A stretch of DNA of 64,000 nucleotides from Limanda limanda (GCF_963576545.1 NC_083651.1:25051748-25115747); one strand, 5' to 3'; counted from the stretch's first letter, positions 44,545 to 58,789 are shown. Notes: generated by a model from the letters alone, not told the origin. Numbers and translations are program-made.

Positions 44545-46580
44545 GATCACAAGGACAGTGTAGAATACCAGGGAGGAAATCGAGGGTTCCCCTAGTGCTC
44601 CAGTATCAAGCTGAAGCAAAATACATGGATTCAAGCCAATGCAAGTATGCAAAAAGGTTACACACATTGTACAAACGCAGGTGGCTAATATTGTTACAAT
44701 AAGGCTGCTTACACAACCAAAAAACTCTGCTACAGTCCACATAAAAAAATCATATCTCTCCCTCTCTTGAACCTGACATACATACATGTACACCCAAAAA
44801 CACACAATCACCTTGTGCACAGCAGGTCCATCACAATGCTGTCACAGTGAACATACACAGGTTGAAATATATTCTCTCATCCCTGGAAAAGAACAATGGA
44901 GCACAGAGGCCTCTGCTCTGCTTATTCTCGTTTTTTTCTTTGTGTACATGTTTCCTTGGTTCCCTGCATGCATCAGGGACGACATCTTTATTCATCAATT
45001 CCTCAGTGAAGTGAGCTGCCTTCAAGCCAAGTTTGTCTGTCCATGTGATCGCCTACTTTGCTGACAGGCAGATGCTGCTACAGCCCTGTCGCCTCCCTAA
45101 GAGAAGCTCTCAGTCTCAACTTGACCTGTCTCTGGAGAGGGACTGAGTGGGAGAGGAACTCGCCTGTGCATGTGCTACCTTCAGGGGCACTAGTGTTAGC
45201 GAATCCAAAGTCCGCAACAATGAACTTGCTTTCTCTTTGACACAGTTTCTTTACATGAGTCTTTCATGTGAATTTCAGGGAGGGTAAGTGTTAATCAACA
45301 GGTCACTGAGAGCCCCTGTAACGGTCTGTGCTTACATTTGTGTTTTTTTTGCTGAAGGAGAAAACAATCACATCATCTTTTTGACCTGCAGGTCCTGCAT
45401 GGCTGCAGGCTATGTGGTCAACATCTCCTCAGAGGTTTTAAATTCTCAAGTTGAAATGAGGGCATCTGAGAGGACTACTAAACTTGACCTTTCCAACATA
45501 ATTTTGATTCTGAATGCACATCATCATTGATTCACAGCTTCTGAAAAACTATGCGGGCAAGCAGAATCTGCTGTTTCTTAATGCTAAGAATAATGACTGT
45601 ATTCTGTCAGTAACCCAGTCGACGAAGTTGTTGAGAGGAAAGAGTTTATGTCATATAGAAGAACCAAGGTGCATCATATGCTTTAATAGTGCTTTTGGCT
45701 AAACTAAGTCTCATGTAGTTTAAAGCAAAGTGCATCAGATCCTGCACAGGCTTGGACTTGTATAATTGAGGACCATCTGACTAAAGGGCGGGCTTGGGAT
45801 TCTGGAGGGTTGGTCGGGGACACATAGCTATGAACACCTGTAATTTAAAACAAGAAAAAACGTCAGCTACATGATTTTAGTGTCCAGGAAAATTACCCCC
45901 AAAATGAAGTTGTTCGCAAAATGAGGTTTTTGAGAACACTCGACCAAGTTAAACATTGCATAAAATTTCCAAATATCAATGTTTTGGAGTACATAGTAAT
46001 TTGTTTCGTAGCCCAACTAATGCCCCACAGGGTGCAAGCAACACAAATGGGGTGAAGCTCAATAAGGACAGTGGATTTGGAATTGTCACTGAGGCAAGGA
46101 ATTTCAGTTGGCCAGACATCTGCTAACCACTCGTTTCTATAATAGCTGATCTTATACAAGACAACTTCTTTTGTGGCAGAGATAAATAAATAAATAAATA
46201 CATTTTATTTATAAGGCACTCTTCATCCGAGAATCTCAGAGTGCCACAAGTACATAGTAGATGCTTGCATAAGTATGCTGCCGAGGGTTATGCCAAGAAA
46301 TTCCAGACAGATTGACAGGCCTATGGTTTTATCTTCTGAAAGAGGATCACCAACTTACTGAAAATATTTTTAACTGCAGAGATTTTGCGAACTTGTCAGG
46401 ATATACAAACTGGCAAATAAGGAACCCAATAGCACTACACTTGAGCATTTTAGATGTAGGAAGAGCTCAGGTTTAATGAATGAGCAGGGGACAAAACCAG
46501 GCAGACAGTCAATGAGGGCAAACAAATCCAATAGATCTCAAAATAAAGGATGGATCAGTACATTACGCAGGTAATCTAAG
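44545..46580. other. Non-coding; AATA run with LINE/SINE-type tail
   Basis: At 46177-46245 an (AATA)n run is followed by CATTTTATTTATAAGGCAC, a tail often seen on fish LINEs or SINEs in reverse orientation. Nothing else is supported. Confidence 0.45.
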
Positions 46581-46586
46581 ATTTTT

Positions 46587-46800
46587 TCAATCAATACAAT
46601 TTTATTTTTAAAGCCCATATTCACAAATCACAATTTGTATCATAGGGTTTAACAAGGTACGACATCCTCTGTTCTTAACCCTCGACAAGAGTAAGGAAAA
46701 ACTACCAAATTAAACCTTATTAACAGTGGAAAAAAAACTCAGAGAGAGCCACATGTGAGGGATCCTTCTTCCAGAACGGACATAAGTGCAATAGTTGCCT
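46587..46800 (-). mobile_element. 3' tail fragment of the L2-like LINE
   Basis: This ~210-bp stretch matches 9085-9303 throughout (for example GACATCCTCTG, AACCCTC, AGTAAGGAAAAACTACC and GAGAGCCACATGTGAGGGATC) with scattered differences. It is a severely 5'-truncated copy of the same family and has only one to two tail repeats left. Confidence 0.85.
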
Positions 46801-49180
46801 CTTGTGGCAATATTTACACAGCTTTGTCTTAAGAGAGCGTATACTGTTTTTCTGCCTGTGCATCATGTCTTTCTGTCTCCTCATCTTTTACAAATTTTTC
46901 ACCTTTTTTAAAGCATCACCTTTCGAAATCCTTTGTCATCTTTCCATCCTCACTGCTGTGATTTTCCATCGCTGGACTTAATCTCTGACATGACCACAGA
47001 CAAACTTTTTTCTCTTTCATAGGAAGAAACAAGTCTCTTCTACCGAGCTTTATAGATAAGTGTTAATTACTTTGATGAGTGCTGACCTCCATGTCCTCAA
47101 ACACAGCATGTCAATGGGCCTTGAGGACTGAGGACAACCCCCGTTCTCCTTAGTCACAGACAGACAAACTTGTGAACTCCCTACACTCAGATCTGCAATG
47201 AAGCGAGATGAGCAACTACAGTTCAGATTCAGGAAAGCTTAAGTTCCCAGTCAATACTTTCAATACAGATAAATCTGTTGCAACAGGGACTCAATTTGTA
47301 GCCTAACTTTGAGAGCTAGGTAACTATATCCATACAGTGCTAAACCTGTTAGGGTACAACCTTACCACAGAGACGACCGACACATACAAACACTGCAAGC
47401 ATCTACAAGCTGTCTGCTGACAAACAGTCAATGCATAGTACGTGTAACTTTTCACCCTATACTGCTCATGCTTCTAATCAACCACTATCATCAGGCCTGA
47501 CAAATGCAATACATTTGATAATAAAAAAACATTATTTAACTTTCTCTTGGGCTGAGACGGACAAACAAGCTGTAAATAGTGAGGATGATGGTTGTTTTTG
47601 GGCCTCAAAGGCGCCATAGACGGAGAGAATGGCTGCTCTGCTCAATGGATCGTGGCTGTCATGAGGTTACAAGTCTCTCCAGTGAGGACTTCCCTAGTCT
47701 CTTTAGTGTCATTGGACGACTCTCTGTGTCTCACTCTCTGGCTCTCTCTTGCTGCCCCTCTCACTGTTTTTCTATGTCTCTCCCTCACTCTCTGTAGTGG
47801 GCCCACTTATGCTTTTTGATAGTCTCTCCTGGGCCCTCTCGGTTGAACCCCGTGCTCCTTCAGCCTGTCTCTCTCCCTCCTTCTCTTTCACAGTCTGTAT
47901 CTCTCTGTCTCCATAGAGGACCCACTTTTAACCCACTTACTTTTTATTACAGTCTCTCAAACCTCCAACTCCCGCAGACCTTTCAATTGTTCTCTCTATT
48001 GTAGTTGTTTTCTCTTCTCTCACTCAGTCTGCCCTCATCATGTCCTTTGGTTGCATTTGTTTGTTCTTTGATGGCCAGACTTTCTTATTCTGCACTCTCT
48101 TAGGCCTTGTCCATATCTGGCATCACCATGTGTCCTGGTTGATCCGATCACAGGTGGACGACTCTAAGAACGTCACTTCACCTGCGACCAAGACAATTAA
48201 CCACTTGTAATTCGGTCCTTCCCTCCCTTCATACTTAAATACAAATGTGCGTAACCAAAAGTGATGTCACTGTTAGTCAATGTAAGTAAGACAGACCTGT
48301 GTGTGTGTGTGCGTACTTGCGTGCGAGAGAGTGAGAGAGAGAGAGAAAGCGTAGTACAAGGGGCAAAGCAATGTCTATGTGCAGCTCCACAATAGAATAA
48401 ATACAATATACATATATATATCATTTAACATTGCAGTAGTGGCCACAAAAAGAAAATATCAATGAATAAGAAACCTTGAAAAACTGTAAAATAAACAAAT
48501 TGTTAAACCGGATCAGGGACAAAACAGGTTGATTGATAGCGTATGCTTTACAACTGGCATATTGACTAATTTTCTCCTCCACCATTAGGTAAGGGAGTTA
48601 CTGTCATTATTTAGTTGTCAATATTAAGACACAATTGATGTAAATCAGGAATAATATTGTTTTAGTTGGTATGAATCTTCATGGAGGACATTTTGACTTA
48701 TCAAAAGGAAGGAGGTAAATAAATAAAATAGTGCTGTCAATATCAGCTATAAGAGTGTATATCATTCTTCCAGGCAGATCTTCTCAAGCTCTGTCAGACT
48801 GGATGGGAAGCATCTTAAATCTCATCTTCAGGAGTCTCCACAAATGTTCTCTAGCGTTTACTGTCGCCAGTTGTCATCTGGTTTTGGCTGGGCTATAACA
48901 ACGTTCAGGGACTTTCTCTTTTTTACTGCATTAGTCCTTCCCTCAGTTCTGACCAGTTTACCTATCCCCACCTCTCTGGAGCCCTACTGCTTCACTGCAG
49001 GTATGGTCTTAGCCAGGTGATTAGCCTTACATCTGCCAAAGTTATGTTTGTTATTTATCAAGTTTTCACAAAACCCTTGTCAACAATTTCCAGGCAACAT
49101 TGTGGCCCGTGACAGAAGGAAGCACCCATTATATTTTGGTGCAGATCTAGATCAGGGTGTGGATCTTGGAATTTTTTAAC
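46800..49180. other. Non-coding; simple-sequence tracts
   Basis: A CT-rich region (47700-47920) and a GT/GA tract (48295-48350) explain the longer frames. No gene supported. Confidence 0.5.
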
Positions 49181-49184
49181 ATAT

Positions 49185-49330
49185 GGACAGTTCACCCAAA
49201 AATGAAAATGCACTCAGTATCTACTCACCAATGTGCAGATGGAGGGCTGGCTTAAGTGTTTGAGTCCACAAAACACTTTCGGAGTTTCAGGGGTAATCAG
49301 CCAAATCCAATATGTTTTTCCAATAAGTAA
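49185..49330 (+). repeat. Second copy of the fold-back family's flank
   Basis: The block containing TTTGAGTCCACAAAACACTT and GGAGTTTCAGGGGTAA matches 20195-20300. The inverted right half present at 20490-20522 is not found here, so this is a truncated copy or another arrangement of the family. Confidence 0.7.
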
Positions 49331-49334
49331 CTGC

Positions 49335-52300
49335 TTGTGTCGTCCAAGCCACGACACTTGTGTCATTTAAACAATGTTTTGGGCCTAAATGTCTTCTGTT
49401 ATCCTCAGCCCAGACCCGCGTTCACATTCGCGATAATTTCACAACGTTCCATTGCTTTCTCTGAGAAAAAATAGTGGATCTTGATATTAATGAGAGTGAG
49501 TAATTTGGTGCAGATCCAAATAAAGATCTGTGTCTAGTGACTGTAAATGTGGTTTCATAAGGAACTGTAGAGTTTGATTCAAAAGGTTGGAGGTACAGAA
49601 CATTGTGATCGTATGGAACCATGTTTACGTTAGTCAGCTAGGCATTGTAAGCAATACCAGTTCCTAATAATGCAATTAACAATTAAATGCACTGAGCAAA
49701 ATAAGAGTATGACAATAATAATCCATGTTCATGATGAAAGTCTGGTCACTTTTCAATTTAAATGCTGAGATGCGAGTATTAAAAACAATCAGGAAATGGA
49801 GTTCGTCTGAACAACAACTTGGTAAAGTCAGCACCATTTAATTTGTATAGACATTTATGATCCCATAACAATTAGTCGATACAGCTTCCCTATGGTTTTC
49901 TTTCTTAGCATTCATTTTGACGTCTCACTATGGGATATGCCCCGTCGCGTATTCACAGAAACACTTCGTACCAGAGTGCTGTGTTTATAAACGTGATTGT
50001 GTAAATGAATGATACTTGTCCATTAGATCGTCTCAGCCAGCAGCAACAACACAACAGCAGTTGCTTCAGTATAACTTTATGGTCACAGTGACAGTCCACA
50101 AAGAGTCCCCTAATCATAATCTTTCCTGCAGTAATAACAGATGCATTGTGATGTGTCCTGTCAACCTTTTCAGGAGTATCCCTTTTATAATGTAAGTACA
50201 CAGCAAGAAGTAGTTTTATAGGCAGCAGTGGATTATTTGTGTTGCAAATAACTGCAGATGGCCACTAGGTCATGTGGGCATTGAGTCTGACAGAGACTAA
50301 AACGAAAGACATTGTAATCTTTTAAACGTTAGTTTGCTGATCTTTTTTCTTTAAATATTGTATCATTTACGCAGTGCAAAGCTATGGCTCTCAATCCATC
50401 CCCACTCACCAACACAGAGCCAATGTACTACAGTTTTAACCTACTGTCAAAACTCTGTTCCCACTGGAAAAAACACCAAAACATTCTTATTTAGCCTTTC
50501 ATTTTAACACTGTTTGTGTGCAGCTCTGACCCCTCAGCTAACAAAGTGGGGGGAACTCTGGTTTTCTTCCAAGACCAAAAGCTGCCAGATCAAATCTCCG
50601 CACTGAAAAATAGGCCACAGCTTCCTTACAAAGAGGAAAGGAATTCAACACTTGAGCGTCTGTGGTGCTGCTAACTTATTGTGCCTGCCTGACCACTCAT
50701 CCCGGTTCAAGCCAGATCTCCGGCCTTAAATGCAGCCTGTCACACAGGGAGCAGCTGCTGGTGAAACCATATGCACAACCTCGGGTTAAATGTATATAAT
50801 TTCCTCTGCCTCTTTTCCTGCAGCTCACCTCCTCCCCCTTTTTAAAGCCGAGCATTAGCAAAACAGCTCTTGATTGAGCACTCGTGTTTTAGGGTTGACA
50901 AATTGATGATAGTTGATTTGCACCTAGAGGCGAAACAGGGTGAGACAAACAAAGAGATAAAGGGATACATTTAATGGGAGGAGACAGAGACTGCGGTGGA
51001 CAAGGTCATAACTCATTGGTTATTCCTCAGAGAAAGCCAGCAGCAAAACAGCGCAACAATAGACACATGGTTGTGGTGATTCAGATCTGACCAGTGAACC
51101 CATCCCAAGGGTAATACATAAAATCGCTTTTGTAGGTGCTTGTCTCTAATCCTGTGTTAATGTTTGTGCATGTGTGTTTAGTCACTGTTCGCAGTCTATG
51201 CCACAGCAAAGAAAAAAAAAAACACAATTGCATTTTTATCAAGCTATTGTAGTCAGAGGCGTCCTGACGGCCTCCACACCTTTTAACCGTTAGTGAGTAC
51301 TGTTGTATTATCTTCAGGCAGAAGGAGACATTGAGGGGCATGAAACACTGAAAACATAAACTTCATTGTCCAGCTAGAGTGATCACCGGTTTGAGATATT
51401 ACATTCACAAGAACAAGATGGACAGATAGATGAATGAGGTTAAAAACAGAGATCAGTTATGGAAGAAAAAGAGACCTGTTGAAAGTTTTGATCCGGATCT
51501 CAATTCTGTGGGGGTCAAGCAAGAGCATTGAGTGAGGGAAATGTTTGTGTTAAAGGTATCATTGTAACAGTAGTGCATTAAGATTCAAGTTGTGCTTTCT
51601 GTAGCTCTTCATTGCCTCCCTATAAGTAGTCTTCAGTACATTTCACATTCCTGAGATCAAAAGAATGCATATTGCTAGATCCCTTTACTGCATGACTTCA
51701 TTTAGATTAGAAGTGGCTGAAAGTGCATCTCCTGGGGCTCTTTTATATAAATATCTGCCTTGCATTTACTCACTCTTCCTCCTTATCCCTTTGCATTACA
51801 CATACATATACTAGCTAGATGGGATCTAGAGAAAACTGAATTGTGGTCACAGTGCAAGGCTGCATCTGTTTTCAAATAATGTATGATATAACACATGGTT
51901 ACATACAGAAATATATCTGGGTGTGATTACATGATAAAACTAGCTGTTGAAATTGTAGTTGTTGCCTACGTGTGCTGCATTGCTTAAATTATAGAAATAC
52001 AGTGTAGAAATTCAACTCTGCATTGGGCACAAATCTAAGGCAGCTAAAAATCACTCTTCTCAACATTGTTTCAAATTAATGATTTAATATGTACCTCACA
52101 GTTGTCACTAGTCATTTTGGGTCATCAATATTAATAACGGGTCAGGGCTTAAGTTGAGATCATAGGAAGGTCCAAATATTGATATGGCACCAGGTTTTGT
52201 CTGTGTATGTATGTGTGTGTGTGTGTGTGTTTAGGTCATTGAGCCAGAAGCAGTGGGGTTCGCTGCATGTCTGACCTTATCTCAGCCTCCTGCAGGCATG

Positions 52301-55300
52301 TGACACTGACCCCATACGGGCCAGACGCTGCTTTACTCACCCACCACATACAGAGTATATTTACCTGGCCTTTATTAGCCTTCATGCCATGTCACACACA
52401 GAGATAAGGAATTTAGGAAAACACAAATCTAGTTAATTGATTTTGAACAGATGAAATTAAATAATGACTTGATATCCTGATGGTCAAAACCGACTTGACA
52501 TTGAGTGTTTCTACATCCTGCATTTATTTACCCTTGTAGATTGATGAGCAGCTTCAGTTACAATGCCCTCATTCAATATTGGCAATACCCATAAACTGTT
52601 CCTCTCTCACTCCCTCACTAGCTTACTCCAATCCTCTGGAATATTCTGTATGCATTCACGGATGTACATCGAGGGGAATATTCATTGAAACCATGGTCAA
52701 AGATTTTACATTACTCCAGATATACATTTGGTAAAACCAGTAGATGTACATCTTCCAATTCACAATACACATTCCCATAAGGCATTCCTTTTTACAATTA
52801 TTTTTTGTACTGTTGACAAAATGTCTTCATGGCTTGGTGATGCATACGCAGTGAGCTGAATCAGAAAAGTAAAATACCTGTATCAACATCAGCCGATCAA
52901 TCAAACAACCAGAGGCAAATTAATCCATCAAAACAAAGAGCAAGAAGCATAACACAAATCAATTATTACCTATGTTCAAATCGCCAGTATTTTAACCTGT
53001 CTGTTAACCCAGTTTGTAGCATGTTTCAGCGTGTTGGCTTTAGGTTCTTTGTCATCAGATTGACCATGAACTGTCTGATTCAGTGTCTGTCTCTCCCTTT
53101 CTGTTGCCTGCATCAGTAATTTTAACAATATGACCCGAACAGACATGGACCCAGCAAATGTGGTATTCCCTGAGGAGAAACAAAAGGAGGTGACACACCC
53201 CCATAGAGTGCCCCACACTTACTGAGGCTGCTACCTTCCAGTCTGCACCCCAGTTGGTTAGTCGCCTGCTTGCATTTGTCCCTGAGTTGACCAGCCCCCT
53301 GCCTCATCCTGCCCCTAAAACCCCCACATTCACCTTTTCTAGGGACTCAGCTTGCTTCTCTTCGATGTCTGTCTCCTCAGCTGCTCCCCATCAACCAGAT
53401 CAATCATCTGCCCCACACTTCACCCTAGCTAATGGCTTCCTCTCGTTACTGCCTGTCATCTGCCTGACTGGCTCCCCAACTGCTGGCTTCCACTGAGGAT
53501 TCTGGTATCCTGCTTCCATCTGCCGGCCCAGGTCCACAGCGATTTGCGCTGAAGGATCTCCTGAGTGCCTGCTGCCATTCGCCAGCATAACAGTTCAGCC
53601 ACGAGACACATGCTATAATCTTTTCCCCTCTGCCTGTCCATATTCCATGTCAGTGTCCTGGGCACACTTTAGAGTGGTCCTACCACCTATTCACAATCTT
53701 CACAACTCCTGAGGTGTTTCACTTACACTGCCCATCTGTCCAAAGGAGTTTCAGTTTCATCTAGCTGGGTCTGTATATCAATGGTCAAATGGTCAAATAT
53801 CCCTATAAGTCAAAATGTTTCATTATCAGTTGACCTAGGGATCACCACCTTGGGTATATTCAGTGAAACAAGTTAAAAATTTGAGTTATGTTTAAGAAAA
53901 GATATCCCTGTTTGTAATGTTTTTAATATGAAGTGTGCATGGGTTTGAAAAGGATAGTGGAAAAGTGAAGAGAAGGAAAGAGTAATGTCTGTGCCTGCAC
54001 TATACCTTCTCAGCCCCCTTTTTACTGCCCCTAATTCTGTCCTCTAGCTTGGCACAAACACATGGCATTAGTATATCATACTGTAACTACATATGCTGCA
54101 CTTCAAATTATTGTGGTAAATGCACACACGTTTACAAACACATGTGGCCCATTTTCAAAGGGGAGCAAATACTTTTATCCATTTCGGTCAATTTATGTTT
54201 GGGTGGGCACAGTCGAGCCGTAGGTGCAATATAGTAAGAAATGAGTGTGTTAGGAAAGGCCATTGGTGGGTGACGGAGCTTTAGTGTTGATCATATAAAA
54301 TCAAATCTGCAGACCTAATTCAAATAACCCTTGCAGTCCAAAGGGATTCGAGTGATAGGTTTTTTAACAGCCTTCCTAAAATACACCACTTTTTCTTCCA
54401 AGATCAGAGTGTCCAAGGTTACTCAGCTTTTACAATAACAGAACAGGAAGTTACTCCAACTAAGCCCAGTATTGGATTGTAACAGAAAAAAAGAGAAAGC
54501 AACTCATTTGTTTTCATGGGATACTTTGGAGAAATTCCTATCAGTGCATTTTCTAGAGTGACATTTTATTTATCCAGAGAAATATAGAATGTATACTAGC
54601 GTCATTCGGATGAGGAACTGTCTTTAAAACACAATCACAAGAAAAGCTGCTTTTACTCTGTTAAGAGGAAGTAAAATATAATTTTTTGTCCAATGGAGAT
54701 ATTTAGAAGTACTTGAGGCAGAGATAACTCTGTAGAGATGAGGGGCTGAGGGGGTAACCATTTGCCTTCAGGGATATCTACCACTCCAGCCATCCTCTGC
54801 CTCTGTGTGCAGAGTTTGCACAGTAAGTGATATTTTGCCTGTGGCCAAGGTTACAAGTCACCACACTATGACTCTGCTCCAGACCCTTTTGGGGTTTCAG
54901 TCTTGAAGCTCATTCGGCTTTTAACTGAACGGTCACCTTGAGAAACACAAAATTCTCTACACTCTTGCAAGGTCCAACTGCTAAGCCAATTTTTAGAAGT
55001 TAAACATGTAGTACGTAAAAACAAAGTACATTTATTTCTTTAACAAATGGTTTCTCTTCTTGTCATTAATAATTTCATAACATGTACAGTTTTACATTTC
55101 GCTATCATGTCTGAGTAAGTACCTTCTGCAGTGTTGGTGCTACCTACAAACATTTGTCTAACACTCAATCAATGTATCACAATGGGCCATATAAATTAAT
55201 TCAACATGTATATCATATTAATCTCTACTGGTGAGACTGAAACTATTAATCATTATAAGGTGTCTCATGTCAGATGATCGTGATGATGAAGATGCTCTCA

Positions 55301-55985
55301 TCTGGTTTTAGTCAACATAACAAACCCACCTTTGTTAGAACCATGAAGAGAGGCATGTAAAGACACTCATGCCTCCCTCATTTCAAACTACAGTGATCCC
55401 ACACACTTGTTAGTCTGTATTGGTTACACATTGAGCATCATGAGAACTGAATTTCCCCAACTTCTTCTCCTACAATCCCCTGTGATGGTGTATCTGTGCT
55501 CAAATGGAATATTACATGTATGCCCACCACACAAAAATACAGCAATCTGACCAGCAACTGAGTGGCACTGATAAATTATCTAATATCAAAAGTGTTAACC
55601 TTTGTCTCCGGTGATTTGATAACAAGTAGGCAAATCTAAGTCCAGGTGTGAACGCACAAAAGATGCAAATTGATTTGATTAGCCCTTCCTCACCCTCTCT
55701 TTCTCACACACGCACACACACGTGAACACATTGATACGTCTGTCAGAGTCAGACTGGCCAAAAACAACAATGTATTTGGTCTTTGCAAAGTGAAAACACA
55801 TGTCTTTTTATGTGTTGATTTGCATATTTACATTTATTTGGAGACACATTCTTATGCCAGGCATTAACTGACAAACTCAGAGCTGTCCTCTTTGGACTTC
55901 ACTAGCAGTCGATGGTATATAAATGCTTTAAGTCTGCGAGTTGGTTGCTATTTCACACATTATTATACAAAATTGAAGTAAATAT
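49335..55985. other. Long stretch without recognisable genes
   Basis: Contains a GT run (52211-52230) and a somewhat GC-richer block at 53130-53660 with open frames on both strands. I found no splice-bounded exon, RNA gene or paired repeat. Confidence 0.45.
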
Positions 55986-55987
55986 GT

Positions 55988-56040
55988 TAAATGGTCTGTA
56001 TTTATATAGCACTTTTTTTCATGACCGCTGGAAGCACTTT
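55988..56040 (-). repeat. SINE tail fragment
   Basis: AAATGGTCTGTATTTATATAG followed by CACTTTTTTTCATGACC resembles the 3' end of the SINE at 61050-61327. Confidence 0.55.
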
Positions 56041-56937
56041 ATTGTTTCTAATGAAACTAAAAAAGTAAAAGGCAGATGGACCAATCCCAGTAGCAAACAT
56101 TTTTGCACATTGCAACTTCATAGAGATGAAGCTTTGGTGAATGTTTGACTGTAAATATTATCAGACTTTAAATCTTGTGTACATTAGTCACTTTTAGTTA
56201 CTTATTTTATTTATACTATATATTTTGATTTTAGAATCCATATGCAATAATTCTGAGAGGTCATATTTGTCAACCATGACTTCATATTTAAATCCTCTTA
56301 TGAGGAAATGAACTGCCTCAACATCCTTGTTCTACAATCTCTCTTATTTTGCTTGCAAAGTTCTTTTTGTGTGCACAAACATATACAGGCCTACAGATGT
56401 GCACAATGTGACAGCAGACTCAAAACAGAAGAACGGTCTCAGCTCATGAATTAGTAAGTGAGGTGTCCCGTGTGTCAGATACATGGGTCATTACCCATTC
56501 GCTGGATCACCCTGAATCACTGGCCACATTCCTCTGCCGGCATGATTGTGTTAATGGACGCCAATAATATACAAGCTACAGTGCAGACCGACAAATTGTG
56601 GATGGATGCATGTATTTTTCAAAAGTAAAGAAGAGAGGTCTGCTTTCTTTCTCCCTGTTTTTATTTTCACTCTTGGCCGTGTGTGTTTGTGTTTCATCAC
56701 GTCTCTCAGGAGAGGACCAGGCTGCACTTCTAACTCAGCAGTATCACATGAGTTGGTGTTTTATGTTTAGAAATCCACAGATGAAATACAACAAGTTAGC
56801 ATATGGATTATATATTTAACTATTTAGTCTTGAGGTGCAGGTGTGTGCATGTATTACATCTATAATTTACTCTTTAAAAGGGACCTATTATACCAACTTC
56901 AAGCTCTATATTTATTATTGTGCGACTCCACTATATG

Positions 56938-57039
56938 ATAAATGGTCTGTATTTATGAAGCACTTTTCTAGTCTTAATGATCATTCAAAGTGCTTTACAG
57001 TATAGTTGTACTGTTCACCCATTCAAACACACACATTAA
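56938..57039 (-). repeat. SINE fragment interrupted by piggyBac-like element
   Basis: AAATGGTCTGTATTTATGAAG, TTTTCTAGTCTTAATGATCA and AAAGTGCTTTACAGTATAG match the 3' part of the SINE at 61050-61327. The match continues after the insertion, at 58723-58750 (AATACATGCATTTATATGC against the SINE's GTACAGTGCATCTACTTGC). Confidence 0.65.
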
Positions 57040-58722
57040 CCCTTAAATACACAACATGGGTCAAAAGTGACCCGATGGAGTTTGAATTGTAAATATCTTT
57101 GCAATAAATTTATTTCATCATTCAGAATTCCAGGAATTCCTCAATTAACTTGTTTTTGATCATCACAAATTCTTATTTTCATTTGTTCTTTTTTACTTTT
57201 TTAATAAAAATAATTTTTGTATCACTACCCTTCTAAGGCACAACATGGGTCAGAAACGACACGTATTCATTTCACATGTTATTTCATGCATGGCTGTTCT
57301 TCTTTGCTATATCTTTTAAAATCTATTTATTTAATCATTTAAAATTACAAAGTATTCATTAAAATATTGTGTATTTGAATACCACAAATCACTATTTTCA
57401 TTTTGTCTGTCTTCATTTTTTAACTAAAATATTTTTTGTATTACTACATCAAGTTTACACACATGGGTCAAAAATGACCCATGAATGCAAGTGTGAATTT
57501 GATAGGAACCTTTGATTTGTAAATGTTTGTAGTTAGGAACATGTTTACTGTGGACAACTTTTCACATGCCACACTTGTCAGAACTACTTGTCAGAACTAA
57601 ATGGGCTGCTTTTGCAGATCTGATTCATGTACGTCTTATTTCACAAACGTTTTACCGAAGAAAATATTTTATATCTTGAGAAAATATAACTGCACATAAC
57701 ATTTGAACATTAATTATCTCTACTGGTGGGAAAGAGAAATATGTCAAATATTATTAGCTAGCTGTTAACATATTCTCTTTTAGCTAGCTATTGATATTAT
57801 GTAAGCTAGGTCAATTCTAGAAGAACAGGATGAAGATGAAGCAATTCTTGATCCTTATTCTGAGTCTGACATCTCTGATGCTAATGACCTAGACTATGTG
57901 CCACAGGGTGAAGTTGTGGGCGTGTCTAGAAATCAAGCTCTCCTAGATGAAGAAGACTCCTTGGATGAGATCGAAGACTCATCTGATGAGTCCTCTGAAG
58001 AGGAAACTCAGACCAAGGCCAATAGACTGAGTAAAAAGGGGTCTTACTGGAATGACCCATGTGTGTAAACTTGATGTAGTAATACAAAAACTATTTTAGT
58101 TAAAAAATTAAGACAGAGAAAATGAAAATAATGATTTCTGGTAATCAAAAACAAGATATTTTAATTAATACTCTTAATATTAAAGGATTTAATAAATAGA
58201 TTTTAAAAGATATAGCAAAGAAGCACAGCCATGCATGAAAAAACATGCGAAATGATTACGGGTCATTTTTGACCCATGTTGTGCCTTAGAAGGGTAGTGA
58301 TACAAGAATTATTTTTATTGAAAAAGTAAAAAAGGACAAATGAAAAAAAGAATTTGTGATGATCAAAAACAACTTAATTGAGGAATTCCTGGAATTCTGA
58401 ATGATGAAATATATTTATTGCAAAGATATTTACAATTAAAACTCCATCGGGTCATTTTTGACCCATGTGTGTAAACTTGAAGTAAAAATACAAAAAATAG
58501 TTTAGTTCATAAATTGAGAAAGATAAAATGAAAATAATGATTTATCGTAATCAAAAACAAGATATTTAATGAATACTTTGAATATTAAATGATGAAATAA
58601 ATTGATTTCCAAAAATATAGCGAAGAAACGCCGTACATGAAATACCATTGTAGGTAAATACGGGTCATTTTTGACCATTGTTGTGCCTTAGAAGGGGTTT
58701 GCATAGCTTGTGTATCAAAGGG
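57040..58722. mobile_element. piggyBac-like element with palindromic modules
   Basis: TTAA flanks both sides (57036-57039 and 58723-58726). The ends read CCCTTAAATACACAA and, inverted, CCCTTTGATACACAA, both fitting piggyBac. Long inverted arms (about 57050-57480 and 58045-58690) are built of ~190-220-bp modules, each marked by a palindromic GGGTCATTTTTGACCC-type site (near 57057, 57247, 57465, 58261, 58449 and 58663, with a half site near 58050). The centre keeps an acidic coding remnant. No catalytic transposase domain remains. Confidence 0.85.
57800..58068 (+). pseudogene. Acidic N-terminal remnant of a piggyBac-like transposase
   Basis: After an in-frame stop the frame is open for about 85 codons: EEQDEDEAILDPYSESDISD, then DLDYVPQGEVV, then DSLDEIEDSSDESSEEE, ending SYWNDPCV-stop. 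The stop lies inside the right inverted arm. Acid-rich N-termini of this kind precede the DDE domain in piggyBac transposases. The catalytic part is deleted, no good ATG starts the frame, and TATGTAAG upstream could be an old splice donor. The family is inferred mainly from the element's ends. Confidence 0.5.
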
Positions 58723-58789
58723 TTAATACATGCATTTATATGCCCTCTCCATCACACATCACTCAAGCACTGCCAGCACAGCGGGTCAA

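Noticed and set aside
53130..53660. GC-richer block with ATGGACCCAGCA, possible start of a gypsy gag
   Set aside because: No zinc knuckle, protease or LTR follows, and the translation breaks after a few dozen codons.
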